NCBI GenBank assembly: GCA_017465465.1
Contig: JAFTWE010000028.1
Span: forward strand, 1-64,000
Length of the DNA stretch: 64,000 nt
Reading direction: 5' to 3'
DNA from: Clostridia bacterium
Lineage (GTDB): Bacteria > Bacillota > Clostridia > Oscillospirales > Acutalibacteraceae
How positions within the stretch are numbered: the first letter of the stretch is position 1; the number at the start of each line of letters is the position of its first letter. Positions 8,922 to 17,639 of this stretch are shown here, piece after piece. The notes beneath the pieces were generated by a model. It did no database searches. It was not told the origin of the DNA and saw only the letters and a list, made by a program, of their open reading frames with translations. A program made the translations under genes and the position numbers.

Positions 8922-10079
8922 ATGGCCGCAGAAAAAAGAGATTATTATGAAGTCCTTGGCTTGCAGAAGGGTGCAAATGAGGATGAAATTAAAAAAGCAT
9001 ACAGAAAAAAGGCTAAGCAGTATCACCCCGACCTTAACCCCGGCGACAAGACTGCGGAAGAAAAGTTCAAAGAAGCCAACGAAGCTTACGAGGTTTTAAG
9101 CGATGCTGACAAAAAAGCACGCTATGACCAATACGGTCACGCAGGTGTTGACCCTAACTTCGGTGCAGGCGGCGGCAACCCCTTCGGAGGCGGTTTCGGC
9201 GGAGGAATGGACTTTGACCTTGGCGATATTTTTTCAAGCTTCTTCGGTGGCGGAGCAACGGGCGGCGGACGCCGTTCTAACCCCAATGCACCAAGAAGAG
9301 GTGAAGATATTCAGACCAATGTTACCGTTTCATTTGAAGAGGCGGCAAAGGGCTGTAAGCGTACTGTGGATGTTAACCGCATTGATACCTGCCCCGATTG
9401 CGGCGGTAGCGGCGCAAAGAAAGGCACAAGCCCCAAAACCTGCCCCGACTGTCACGGCACAGGTCAGGTTTCAACCCAGCAGAGAACACCTTTTGGTGTA
9501 ATTCAGACCCAGAAGGCTTGCTCACGCTGCGGCGGCAGAGGTAAGATTATTGAAACTCCTTGCCCCAAATGCTCAGGCAGAGGCAGATTTACAAAAACCT
9601 CAAAGCTTGAAATCAACATACCCGCCGGCATTGATGACCGTCAGGTTCTCAATGTAAGAGGCGAGGGCAACAAGGGAATTAACGGCGGACCTGCAGGTGA
9701 CCTTCATGTTGGTGTGTTTGTAAGACCACATCCGTTTTTTGAGCGTGACGGCTTCAATGTCTGGTGCGAGGTTCATGTTTCCTATGCTCAGGCGGCGCTT
9801 GGTGATAAAATCATCGTTCCAACCCTTGACGGCAAGGTTGAATATTCACTCCGCCCGGGTACACAGCCAATGGATGTGTTCAAGCTTCGCGAAAAGGGTA
9901 TTCAGAATATCAACGGCAGAGGCCGCGGTGACCAGCTTGTGAGAATTATTGTTGATGTTCCAACAAGCCTTACCGATGAACAGAAGGAGCTTCTTAATAA
10001 ATTTAATCAGAGCCTTGGCAACAAACAGCCCACAGGTGAAGAGAAAAAATCAGGCTTCTTCGGCAAAAAGAAAAAATAA
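8922..10079 (+). CDS. dnaJ: Chaperone protein DnaJ (Hsp40)
   Basis: A 385-residue type I Hsp40. Residues 5-70 are the J domain with the HPD motif (YHPDLNPGD); a Gly/Phe-rich linker follows (about 75-125), then four CxxCxGxG zinc repeats ([32 protein letters not shown]) and the C-terminal peptide-binding domains. A short Lys-rich tail ends the protein. It stimulates DnaK ATP hydrolysis and delivers substrates. Last gene of the heat-shock operon, closed by a strong terminator. Confidence 0.99.
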   Translation: MAAEKRDYYEVLGLQKGANEDEIKKAYRKKAKQYHPDLNPGDKTAEEKFKEANEAYEVLSDADKKARYDQYGHAGVDPNFGAGGGNPFGGGFGGGMDFDLGDIFSSFFGGGATGGGRRSNPNAPRRGEDIQTNVTVSFEEAAKGCKRTVDVNRIDTCPDCGGSGAKKGTSPKTCPDCHGTGQVSTQQRTPFGVIQTQKACSRCGGRGKIIETPCPKCSGRGRFTKTSKLEINIPAGIDDRQVLNVRGEGNKGINGGPAGDLHVGVFVRPHPFFERDGFNVWCEVHVSYAQAALGDKIIVPTLDGKVEYSLRPGTQPMDVFKLREKGIQNINGRGRGDQLVRIIVDVPTSLTDEQKELLNKFNQSLGNKQPTGEEKKSGFFGKKKK

Positions 10080-10086
10080 AAGTTCA

Positions 10087-10118
10087 GACCTTCCGAGCTT
10101 TTTTCGGAAGGTCTTTTT
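10087..10118 (+). terminator. Intrinsic terminator of the heat-shock operon
   Basis: GACCTTCCGA and TCGGAAGGTC form a 10-bp stem with a 7-base loop, followed by TTTTT. Confidence 0.92.
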
Positions 10119-10213
10119 GCATCAAACTTTATCTGTTCTTTAGATTTTCTTAACAGATATTGCATTTTTGCCTGTTATATTTTAAACTGATAAAAAAGAC
10201 AGGGGGCATTCTT

Positions 10214-11290
10214 ATGCGTAAAGTTTTGGCTGTTATTTTGTGCTTGGTGTTTGTTTTACTTACAGGGTGTTCCGAAAATTTGCTTGATTCAAGTGAGCCT
10301 GCCGAGCAGGAAAAAACTTTGAATGAAAAGGTAGAATTACTCAGACAGTTTCCCAAGGGAGCATTTGCAAAAACGGTAACTGTTCCCTACAGAACAGTAA
10401 AAAGCGTAGATATCAGCGGAAATTTGCTCTACCTTTCTGTTTATGACAGATATGAAGCAATCGGTACTGATATGCTGGTTTCATACGACATTAACACTTG
10501 TGATGAAAGAGTTCTCTTTGAATTACCGTATAACTCAAATTATGACGATTGCTTTATTCAAGGCGTGCAGACCGACGGCGAGTGGCTTGTGTGGGAGGTT
10601 TGCAGTATAATGTCAGGTCATTTTAATTCAATATATGTTATGAATCTTGAAAGCCGTGAAATTTCTATTGCTAAAGAAATGAGCGATTTAAACAGCAGTT
10701 TGCCTGCCTATTGCAACGGTAAGGTGCTTTGGAGCGAAACAGATTCAGAAGAATCAACGGTATTTGTGTATGATTGCCTCAGAGAGGAAACGGAAAAAAT
10801 CTGTGCTGTTGACAGCATAATCAACAGCCTTACCGCCGACAGCAATAAGGCGGTGTGGTATGCTGACGGTGAATATACGGTTTATGATTTTAGTGGTGGG
10901 AAAACGAAAAAAATCAAAACAGATGCCCAAAGTGTAAAATCGCTTGCGCTCAAAGGAAATGAGATTTTCTCTGCTTGTGACAACCGTATAGTTATTACGG
11001 ATATTGAATCCAAGCAAACAGAAAAAATCGAACAAATTGCAGATGATTTGTTCGTTACAGATGATTACATTGTGGGCAAATACAGTCAGGTCACCAACTT
11101 TTATTACAGAAATAAATTGACTGAAAACGAAAACCTTTTGCGATATTATGTTGAAGCTCTGGGAACAGACGGCAACAGGCTTGTTACCGTAACGGAAAAT
11201 GAGGGAAAATATGCTAATAATGACGGCACACTTATTGACCAACTATGGGTACATATTTATGATTTTAACAAATTGACGGAGGTTGAATGA
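10214..11290 (+). CDS. Predicted lipoprotein, beta-propeller-like, unknown function
   Basis: A 358-residue protein with a lipoprotein signal peptide: MRK, a hydrophobic core and the lipobox L-T-G-C at about residues 17-20. The mature part shows repeated beta-strand modules of the type LVSYDINTCDERVLFEL, IYVMNLESREISIAKE, VFVYDCLREETEKICAV, reminiscent of TolB/DUF5050-like propellers of extracytoplasmic sensors; no catalytic motif is visible. The start at 10214 is supported by AGGGGG 7 bases upstream. The gene overlaps the next small gene, so the two are a unit. Function is not recognised. Confidence 0.75.
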   Translation: MRKVLAVILCLVFVLLTGCSENLLDSSEPAEQEKTLNEKVELLRQFPKGAFAKTVTVPYRTVKSVDISGNLLYLSVYDRYEAIGTDMLVSYDINTCDERVLFELPYNSNYDDCFIQGVQTDGEWLVWEVCSIMSGHFNSIYVMNLESREISIAKEMSDLNSSLPAYCNGKVLWSETDSEESTVFVYDCLREETEKICAVDSIINSLTADSNKAVWYADGEYTVYDFSGGKTKKIKTDAQSVKSLALKGNEIFSACDNRIVITDIESKQTEKIEQIADDLFVTDDYIVGKYSQVTNFYYRNKLTENENLLRYYVEALGTDGNRLVTVTENEGKYANNDGTLIDQLWVHIYDFNKLTEVE

Positions 11291-11643
11291 TGAAAAAGCT
11301 TGCTGCAGTTTTATCGGCTTGTGTAATTATTGCTTTGTTGGCATGGGGGATATCTATTGCTAAATGTGAAGTTTTAACCGATAAATACAGTGATGATTTT
11401 AAAAATGCATATCAGAGTAATTCTATGATAAGTAATGATGTTGAATACTTCAAGGTTCTTGAATGCGATGATACCAATGCAAAAGTGTATTATTTTTCTG
11501 AAAAGTCGGGCAATGTTCTGACCTTTAAAAAAGAAAACGGTAAGTGGATAGAGAAAGATTGGGAGGTTGTATGGTCGCAGACAGGAAGTGCATCGGGTGT
11601 TGTATGGCCGTATATCCTGCAGTTTTTTGAAACAGGTTTATAA
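11290..11643 (+). CDS. Small exported or membrane-anchored protein, unknown function
   Basis: About 117 residues. An N-terminal hydrophobic segment (LAAVLSACVIIALLAWGIS) is a signal anchor or signal peptide; the rest, extracytoplasmic by inference, is a short alpha/beta domain of about 90 residues. The upstream lipoprotein gene ends inside this start. Two adjacent ATG codons (11287 and 11290) are possible; GGAGG at 11278-11282 favours the second by spacing. Not recognised; the coupling suggests it works with the lipoprotein. Confidence 0.65.
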   Translation: MKKLAAVLSACVIIALLAWGISIAKCEVLTDKYSDDFKNAYQSNSMISNDVEYFKVLECDDTNAKVYYFSEKSGNVLTFKKENGKWIEKDWEVVWSQTGSASGVVWPYILQFFETGL

Positions 11644-11693
11644 TTATTTTACACAAGGGCGCCAACGGTTGCAATTAAATCTACCGTTACTTG

Positions 11694-11719
11694 TGTAGGG
11701 TCAATTCACGAATTGACCG
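11694..11719 (+). repeat. 26-base direct repeat, copy 1, with internal palindrome
   Basis: TGTAGGGTCAATTC followed by ACGAATTGACCG. Identical to 11938-11963. The inner 9-bp arms can form a hairpin. Confidence 0.9.
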
Positions 11720-11726
11720 TATTTGC

Positions 11727-11783
11727 GGCTCCCTTGTGTAAAGGGAGCTGGATTTTTGCGTAGCAAAAAGACTGAGGGATTGT
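11727..11783 (+). repeat. 57-base dispersed repeat, copy 1
   Basis: Starts GGCTCCCTTGTG and ends CTGAGGGATTGT, with two internal hairpins (CTCCCTT...AAGGGAG and TTTTTGC...GCAAAAA). The reverse complement matches 47166-47222 at 55 of 57 positions by eye. Confidence 0.92.
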
Positions 11784-11937
11784 CAATATTTTGCTTCGCA
11801 AAACTGTCTGTCGAGGACGCCGGACCCTACAAGGGACCACCGTCAGCCGTGTAAGGTGCGGCGATTTTCGACGCACCGAAAAACACAACCAACGGAATGT
11901 CGACAAGCGCCATTCCTTACAAATGATGCGTGAAAAT

Positions 11938-11963
11938 TGTAGGGTCAATTCACGAATTGACCG
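11938..11963 (+). repeat. 26-base direct repeat, copy 2
   Basis: Identical over 26 bases to 11694-11719, 244 bases downstream of it. Confidence 0.9.
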
Positions 11964-12073
11964 CTTGATGGGTCGCCGAGGTCGTCGACCCTTACGAAAA
12001 ACATTTCAAAAACTTGTAACGAATTTTAAAATTTCTTATCTTATATTAGACAGTTGTTAACAGGGGTGATGAT

Positions 12074-12598
12074 ATGAAATCTAAAAAATTCCGTAACGGT
12101 ATTCTGATATTTTTCGCCGTGATTTTTGCTTGGATTGTGGGGGTTCTTTGGTTATTTTCTCCTTTTATTGAATTTGGTGAGCCTGAAATGGAAGAAGGTA
12201 AAATCTATCACACCACAGATGTTGCTGACCTTGACCTGAATAAACCCATATTATCTGTACCGATTGAAAGTTTTGATTGTTATTATTCCTTGCAAAATTC
12301 ATCGTTATTTGCAGATGAAGTCGTAGCTCCGGTCACGGGAACAATCACGCTTACCGAGGAAAATTATCAGGCGATAATCAATAAATACGATGATTGGAAA
12401 GAAATGACGGGATACCCGTATCTTCCTCTGGGTATCAGAGACCGAGTCGCAGCGGGGATGCAAGAATATGCTTGTGATGACTTGAAAGAGCTTGTGAAAA
12501 ATGAAACTTATCTTTTTTCTGAACAGCTTGTGTTAGATGAACGGATTGTTTTGTTCGTTTCTAAAAATGAAAATACAATTTATTTTTACTGCTCATAA
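12074..12598 (+). CDS. Membrane-anchored protein of unknown function
   Basis: 174 residues. A positively charged N terminus (MKSKKFRNG) precedes one transmembrane segment (about residues 9-32: ILIFFAVIFAWIVGVLWLFS), so the remaining ~140 residues are probably outside the membrane. The soluble part is acidic with no motif I recognise. GGGGTGAT lies upstream of the ATG. It stands alone between the repeat mosaic and a bidirectional terminator. Confidence 0.6.
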   Translation: MKSKKFRNGILIFFAVIFAWIVGVLWLFSPFIEFGEPEMEEGKIYHTTDVADLDLNKPILSVPIESFDCYYSLQNSSLFADEVVAPVTGTITLTEENYQAIINKYDDWKEMTGYPYLPLGIRDRVAAGMQEYACDDLKELVKNETYLFSEQLVLDERIVLFVSKNENTIYFYCS

Positions 12599-12601
12599 AT
12601 C

Positions 12602-12630
12602 AAAAAGCTCGGATTGCTCCGAGCTTTTAT
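12602..12630. terminator. Bidirectional intrinsic terminator
   Basis: AGCTCGGA, loop TTGC, TCCGAGCT, flanked by AAAA on one side and TTTT on the other. It separates two convergent genes. Confidence 0.88.
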
Positions 12631-13598
12631 TATAGCTTTCTTTCTTTGAATTCTTTTACAAACCACACATTGTCCACGGTGAAAACTCTGCCGTTCATAT
12701 AATTCAGTGACCCTGCATTTTCGTCAAGCTCAAATGCTAATTTGTATGAGTACAAAAACTGCTTTTTATAGCCTAACTTTTTGTTAAGGTCGTTGGTGCC
12801 GTATTTTCCGTCGCCAAGCAGAGGGTGACCGATTGAGGCAAAATGCGCTCTTATCTGATGGGTTCTGCCTGTAAGCAGGTCAACCTCAACGAGGCTTAAG
12901 TTATTCTTTGTATCATTCTCAATAACCTTGTATTTTGTGCGGATTTCTTTTGCATCATCTCTCGGTCGGGTGTAAATCCTGACCTTATTTTTTTGCGCAT
13001 CCTTTACAAGCCAGCCTTCAAGAAGACCGCTTTTTCTTTCCATAACGCCGTGAACAACACAAAGATATGTCTTTTTAAGATTTCTCTCTTTCATCTGTGC
13101 GTTGAGAATCTTAAGGCTTTCGGCATTCTTAGCGGCAATAACAATTCCGCCGGTGTTACGGTCAATTCTGTTTACGAGGGCAGGGGTGAATGAATTTTCT
13201 TTGTCAGGGTCGTATTCACCTTTTTCATAAAGATATTTTTTAACCCTTGCAATCAGGTTGTCTATGTATTCCTTATCGTCAGGGTGGCAAAGAAGCCCCA
13301 CCTTTTTGTCAAGCAAAAGCAGATTTTCGTCTTCGTAGATTATGTCGATTTTGCTCGATGCTCCCGAAAAATCATACCTTGTTTCGCTTTTAACAAAAAA
13401 TTCGTCATTGATATACATTTCAACCACATCACCCTCTTGGAGCCTTGCGGCAATGTCACTTTTTTTGCGGTTGACCTTGATTCTTTTAGTTCTGATATAT
13501 TTATACATCAGCGTCTTTGGCAGGTTTGGTACACTCTTTGAAATAAACTTGTCAAGGCGCTGATTTGCGTCATTTTTACCTATTACAAAACTTTTCAC
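12630..13598 (-). CDS. RluA-family 23S rRNA pseudouridine synthase (RluC/RluD-like)
   Basis: 322 residues. An N-terminal S4-like RNA-binding domain (about residues 8-75: NQRLDKFISKSVPNLPKTLMYKYIRTKRIKVN) is followed by the PseudoU_synth_2 catalytic domain; the catalytic Asp is in NRIDRNTGGIVIAAKN, a variant of the HRLDxxTSG signature, and RTHQIRAHFASIGHPLLGD is the second family motif. The start is taken as GTG at 13598 because TAGGAG lies 7 bases upstream; an in-frame extension of ten residues has no such site. It lies 71 bases behind the amidohydrolase on the same strand. Confidence 0.9.
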   Translation of the reverse strand: MKSFVIGKNDANQRLDKFISKSVPNLPKTLMYKYIRTKRIKVNRKKSDIAARLQEGDVVEMYINDEFFVKSETRYDFSGASSKIDIIYEDENLLLLDKKVGLLCHPDDKEYIDNLIARVKKYLYEKGEYDPDKENSFTPALVNRIDRNTGGIVIAAKNAESLKILNAQMKERNLKKTYLCVVHGVMERKSGLLEGWLVKDAQKNKVRIYTRPRDDAKEIRTKYKVIENDTKNNLSLVEVDLLTGRTHQIRAHFASIGHPLLGDGKYGTNDLNKKLGYKKQFLYSYKLAFELDENAGSLNYMNGRVFTVDNVWFVKEFKERKL

Positions 13599-13669
13599 AA
13601 ATTCACTCCTATTTTTTTGAAAAAACACTTGAAAAATGCGTAATGTTGATATATAATACCTTCATCGCT

Positions 13670-14494
13670 TTAACACTTTAAAGCTTTTAAGTTTTTAAGT
13701 GATAAAATTTTAAGCGCGTTTTTGTAAGAAATATTTTCTTTATCCTGCCGGTTTAAGGGTAAGGAATTGAAAATTTCAACAAACTCTTTCTGGCCTGACC
13801 AGGGTGAGTCGGTGGCAAAAAGAATTTTATCACTGCCGTGGTTGCTGATGATTCTCATAAGCTGTCTTTCACTTATTTTATCAAGGCAGTAGGCAAGGTC
13901 AAAATAAACATTCTTGCCCACAAGCTTTTCTTCTACCTCATCCCACATATCAAATGCCCCTGTGTGGGCAAGAATGAGTCTCGGCTCTTCGTGGCGGGGG
14001 AGGAGTGAAAGAAGATTGAGAATTCTTTGCGGTGTGCAGTGAATCGGGTCAGGGTAGCCCACATCAAGCCCTGAATGGGTTACAACATAAAGCCCGATTT
14101 TAATGCAGTGAGAAATTATTTTAACATATTTCGGGTCATCAATAAAGGTTTTTTGATAATCGGGGTGAATTTTAATTCCCTTAAGTCCGATTTCTTTAAT
14201 GAAATCAAGCTTTTCTTCGATGTTTTCACACTCAGGATGAATTCCGCCGAAAGAAACGATTCCCTCAACCTCATTCAAGCTCTGAGCAAAGCGGTTGATT
14301 GAATCAAACTGCCTGGGGCTTGTTACAACAGGGAGAACAACGGATAAATCCACTCCGCCCTCTTTCATTGAAGAGAGAAGCCCGTTTAATTTGCCGTCAG
14401 CAAAAGGCTCACTTCCGCAACGCTGTGAAAGCTCGCTGATAGCGGCGTCGGCAATTTTATCAGGGAAAATATGAGTGTGAAAATCAATGAACAT
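13670..14494 (-). CDS. TIM-barrel metal-dependent amidohydrolase (amidohydrolase_2 family)
   Basis: 274 residues. The N-terminal FIDFHTHIFP is the first metal-binding strand (HxH). Further putative ligands are GIKIHPDYQ, VVTHSGLDVG, LAHTGAFD and the C-terminal FATDSPW, the order expected for the amidohydrolase_2 (ACMSD/uronate-isomerase-like) group. Homologues hydrolyse or decarboxylate varied small substrates; nothing nearby tells which. It probably heads a two-gene unit with the pseudouridine synthase. Ribosome site AAAGAGG. Confidence 0.82.
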   Translation of the reverse strand: MFIDFHTHIFPDKIADAAISELSQRCGSEPFADGKLNGLLSSMKEGGVDLSVVLPVVTSPRQFDSINRFAQSLNEVEGIVSFGGIHPECENIEEKLDFIKEIGLKGIKIHPDYQKTFIDDPKYVKIISHCIKIGLYVVTHSGLDVGYPDPIHCTPQRILNLLSLLPRHEEPRLILAHTGAFDMWDEVEEKLVGKNVYFDLAYCLDKISERQLMRIISNHGSDKILFATDSPWSGQKEFVEIFNSLPLNRQDKENISYKNALKILSLKNLKALKC

Positions 14495-14608
14495 ACAAAA
14501 ACCTCTTTTCCTGAAATAGTTTAACCCTACTTATTCAAAAAATCAAGATGTTTATTCTGTCTTGCAGATTAAATATAAATACCAAACGAAATTGAGAGGA
14601 GAATTAAC

Positions 14609-16210
14609 TTGGTATCAAAAGTAATTATGCTTGTTGTGTTTGCGGCGCTTATGATAATCATCGGCGTTGTAACACGCAAAAACTCAACTGATGTAAACGG
14701 ATTTGTTCTCGGCGGCCGTTCTGTAGGCCCCTGGATGACAGCTTTTGCTTACGGAACATCATATTTCAGCGCCGTTGTTTTTATTGGCTATGCAGGTCAG
14801 TTTGGCTGGAGCTACGGTCTTGCTGCTACTTGGATTGGCATCGGTAATGCTGTTATCGGCTCACTTCTTCCGTGGATAATTCTCGGTAACAGAACAAGAA
14901 TTATGACAAAGGCAATGAATGTTTCCACAATGCCTGAATTCTTTGAAAAGAGATACAACTCAAAGTCCCTTAAAATTGCGGCGGCAATGATTGTTTTCCT
15001 TTTCCTTATTCCTTACACAGCATCTGTTTATAACGGACTTTCAACCTTATTTAACTCAGCATTCCCGTCAGTTCCTTATAATGTATGGATTATTATTATG
15101 GCTGTTTTTACCGCTATTTATGTTATCCTCGGCGGTTACAAGGCAACTGCAGTTAATGACTTTGTTCAGGGTATTGTAATGCTCATAGGCATTGCCGCTG
15201 TTGTTATTTGCGCCGTTCAGGCTAAAGACGGACTTTCAGGCGTTTATGAAGGTCTTGGCCTTGTTAATGCAAACTCACCTCACGGCACATTTAATTCAAT
15301 TCTCGGTCCTGACCCGCTTAACCTTATCGGTGTTATTATTCTTACTTCACTTGGCACTTGGGGTCTTCCTCAGATGGTGCAGAAGTTTTATGCAATTAAA
15401 GATAAGCCCTCAGTTAAAAGAGGTGCAATTATTTCAACCTTCTTCGCAGTTGTTGTTGCAGGCGGTTCATACTTCCTCGGCGGCTTAGGCAGACTTTTCT
15501 GCACAACAGATGCCGCAGAGTCAGGTAAATCTCTTATTCAGATTCTTGCCAACGGCAAGCCTGATTTTGACACAATGGTTCCCGCTATTCTTAATTCTTC
15601 TGTTCCCGATTTTCTTTTTGGTCTTGTAGTTGTTCTTGTTCTTTCTGCTTCAATGAGCACATTGGCAGGTCTTGTTCTTTCTTCAAGCTCAACTATGACA
15701 ATCGACCTTATCAAGCCTTTTGTCAAAAAAGGTATGAGCGAGAAAAAACAGGTTCTTGTTATGAGAATTTTTATTCTTGTTTTCCTTATCATCTCTGTTC
15801 TTATTGCCGCTAACAAGCAGGCTCTTAACGATATGGGTATCAACATTTCTGCCCTTATGGGTATTTCCTGGGGTACTCTTGCAGGCTCGTTCCTTGCTCC
15901 GTTCCTTTACGGCCTTTTCTCAAAGAAAATCACCAAAGCCGCAGTATGGGTGAGCCTTATCACAGGTGTTGGCGTAACCGTTGCAAGTATGGTTTTGTTT
16001 AACCTGGGTCTTTTCCCCGAGCTTACCGCAAAGGCGGCATCATTCTCAATCGGCGGCTACGGCTTTAACCTTGCTTCACCTGTTAACTGGGGTGCAATCA
16101 CAATGATTCTCGGCCTTATTGAGGTTCCCGTTGTTTCTGCGATAACAGGAGCTAAAAAAGCCGAAAAAGAAAGCGAAGAGCTTTTTGAATGTTATTCTGT
16201 AAAAGAATAA
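14609..16210 (+). CDS. Sodium:solute symporter (SSS family), candidate arylacetate/monocarboxylate importer
   Basis: A 533-residue permease with about 13 hydrophobic segments. N-terminal GFVLGGRSVGPWMTAFAYGTSYFSAVVFIGYAG is typical for SSS transporters, including the Ser residues around the first sodium site, and STLAGLVLSSSS lies in the later helix. The start is TTG, with GAGAGGAG 8 bases upstream. Family members import proline, pantothenate, acetate/pyruvate, sugars or nucleobases. Because phenylacetate-CoA ligase and indolepyruvate oxidoreductase genes follow, an aryl or short carboxylate substrate is the best inference; direction and substrate are unproven. Confidence 0.88.
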   Translation: MVSKVIMLVVFAALMIIIGVVTRKNSTDVNGFVLGGRSVGPWMTAFAYGTSYFSAVVFIGYAGQFGWSYGLAATWIGIGNAVIGSLLPWIILGNRTRIMTKAMNVSTMPEFFEKRYNSKSLKIAAAMIVFLFLIPYTASVYNGLSTLFNSAFPSVPYNVWIIIMAVFTAIYVILGGYKATAVNDFVQGIVMLIGIAAVVICAVQAKDGLSGVYEGLGLVNANSPHGTFNSILGPDPLNLIGVIILTSLGTWGLPQMVQKFYAIKDKPSVKRGAIISTFFAVVVAGGSYFLGGLGRLFCTTDAAESGKSLIQILANGKPDFDTMVPAILNSSVPDFLFGLVVVLVLSASMSTLAGLVLSSSSTMTIDLIKPFVKKGMSEKKQVLVMRIFILVFLIISVLIAANKQALNDMGINISALMGISWGTLAGSFLAPFLYGLFSKKITKAAVWVSLITGVGVTVASMVLFNLGLFPELTAKAASFSIGGYGFNLASPVNWGAITMILGLIEVPVVSAITGAKKAEKESEELFECYSVKE

Positions 16211-16218
16211 ATAAAGAC

Positions 16219-16247
16219 TTGAAGATATAAGCAAAAAGTGATATAAT
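16219..16247 (+). promoter_or_regulatory. Promoter in the gap ahead of paaK1
   Basis: TTGAAG (16219-16224), 17 bases, TATAAT (16242-16247). Transcription from it would start about 15 bases before a strong terminator hairpin, so the leader to the ligase gene may be attenuated. Confidence 0.6.
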
Positions 16248-16268
16248 TACTTATCGCTTTAAAGTAAT

Positions 16269-16302
16269 AAGCCCGAAAAGCGAAAGCTTTTTGGGCTTTT
16301 TT
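16269..16302 (+). terminator. Intrinsic terminator or attenuator between the symporter and paaK1
   Basis: AAGCCCGAAAAGC, tetraloop GAAA, GCTTTTTGGGCTT (one G-T pair), followed by TTTT. A smaller hairpin (ATTACTT 16246-16252 with AAGTAAT 16262-16268) sits just before it. It may end the symporter transcript and also gate the downstream promoter at 16219. Confidence 0.85.
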
Positions 16303-16319
16303 GTAAAAGGAAGTGCACT

Positions 16320-17624
16320 ATGAACTGTTTTCAAAAAGAAATTGAAACATTACCTCGTAAAGAAATAGAGGCTATTCAGCTTGAAAGGCTGAAATGGACT
16401 GTTAATTATTGCTACAATAACACAGAGTTTTATCATAAAAAGCTCACCGAAGCAGGAGTTTTTGACGGCAGTAAAATCAAACAGCTCTCAGATATTCAGT
16501 ATATCCCTTATACCACCAAAGACGATTTCAGAGATAATTATCCCTTTGGTATGATGGCTGTGCCGATGAAAGATATTGTAAGGCTTCACGCTTCTTCAGG
16601 CACAACAGGTAAGCCCACCGTAGGTGTTTACACAAAAGAAGATTTGGATATCTGGAGCGACTGTGTTGCCCGTGTTGCAATGGCAGGTGGCGTAACTGCT
16701 GACGATATTATTCAGATTAGCTTCGGCTACGGACTTTTTACAGGTGCTCTCGGCCTTCATTACGGCCTTGAAAAGGTTGGCGCAATGGTTATTCCTGCTT
16801 CATCAGGTAACACCGAAAAGCAGCTTATGATGATGCGTGACTTCGGTGTAACAGGCCTTGTTGCCACTCCGTCTTATGCTCTTTATCTCAGCGAGGCTAT
16901 CAAAGATTCAGCCTATCCGCTTTCAGATTACAAGCTTCGCCTGGGTATTCTCGGCAGTGAGCCTTGTACACCTGAAATGCGTGAGCAGATTGAAAAGAAT
17001 ATGGGCGTATTTGTTTCTGATAACTACGGTATGACCGAGCTTGGCGGACCGGGTGTCAGCGGTGACTGCCCTGTTCGTGACGGTATGCACTTTGCAGAGG
17101 ACCATTTCCTGCCTGAAATTATCAGCCGTGAAACTGATGAGCCCCTCGGCGAGGGTGAGGTTGGCGAGCTTGTTGTTACAACCCTTACCAAAAAGGGTAT
17201 GCCTGTTCTGCGTTACCGCACCAAGGATGTTACAAAGCTCACTTATGAGCCTTGCGCCTGCGGAAGAACTCACGCAAGAATGTCCAAAACAATGGGCAGA
17301 ACTGACGATATGCTCATCATCAAGGGAGTTAATGTATTCCCCACACAGATTGAGAGTGTTCTCATTTCTATGGACCATATCGGCCCTCATTATCAGCTTG
17401 TTGTTACAAGAGAGAATTTTAAGGATTCACTTGAAATTAAGGTTGAGCTTGTTAATGCTGATTTGCTTGAAAGCTACGGCGAGCTTGATAAACTCAAGAG
17501 AAGAATTGAAGATAAGCTTAAGAGCGTTTTAGGCTTGCAGACTAAGGTTACACTTGTTCAGCCCAAAACTCTTGAAAGATTCCAGGGTAAAGCAAAGAGA
17601 ATTCTTGATTTAAGAAATCAGTAA
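16320..17624 (+). CDS. Phenylacetate-CoA ligase (PaaK family), paralogue 1
   Basis: 434 residues of the adenylate-forming superfamily. The phosphate loop is HASSGTTGKPT near residue 96, the adenine/aryl pocket motif DNYGMTELGGPG near 237, YRTKDVT near 299, and the C-terminal domain has GRTDDMLIIKGVNVFPTQIE with the hinge and PaaK-type tail. A CACG-type Cys cluster (EPCACGRTH) is usual for PaaK. Reaction: arylacetate + ATP + CoA gives arylacetyl-CoA + AMP + PPi. Adjacent iorAB suggests phenylacetate, 4-hydroxyphenylacetate or indoleacetate. Ribosome site AAAAGGAAG. First gene of paaK1-iorA-iorB-paaK2-ACT. Confidence 0.93.
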   Translation: MNCFQKEIETLPRKEIEAIQLERLKWTVNYCYNNTEFYHKKLTEAGVFDGSKIKQLSDIQYIPYTTKDDFRDNYPFGMMAVPMKDIVRLHASSGTTGKPTVGVYTKEDLDIWSDCVARVAMAGGVTADDIIQISFGYGLFTGALGLHYGLEKVGAMVIPASSGNTEKQLMMMRDFGVTGLVATPSYALYLSEAIKDSAYPLSDYKLRLGILGSEPCTPEMREQIEKNMGVFVSDNYGMTELGGPGVSGDCPVRDGMHFAEDHFLPEIISRETDEPLGEGEVGELVVTTLTKKGMPVLRYRTKDVTKLTYEPCACGRTHARMSKTMGRTDDMLIIKGVNVFPTQIESVLISMDHIGPHYQLVVTRENFKDSLEIKVELVNADLLESYGELDKLKRRIEDKLKSVLGLQTKVTLVQPKTLERFQGKAKRILDLRNQ

Positions 17625-17639
17625 GAAAGGAAGTTTTGT

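Larger units (their letters stand above)
11650..12005. repeat. Mosaic of palindromic intergenic repeat modules (copy A)
   Basis: This 430-base gap between two genes has no credible coding frame. It contains a 26-base direct repeat (11694-11719 and 11938-11963), each copy enclosing the palindrome GGTCAATTC-AC-GAATTGACC; a 57-base element at 11727-11783 found again in inverted orientation at 47166-47222; a CCACCGTCAGCC motif; and a GGGTCG...CGACCC hairpin before CTTACGAA, also echoed near 47040-47068. GC is higher than in the flanking genes. This looks like a dispersed palindromic (MITE- or RUP-like) element family assembled in tandem. Confidence 0.8.

Noticed and set aside
11791..12060. 89-codon frame across the repeat mosaic
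   Set aside because: It runs through palindromic modules, is Arg-rich because of the GC-rich repeat, and has no ribosome site.
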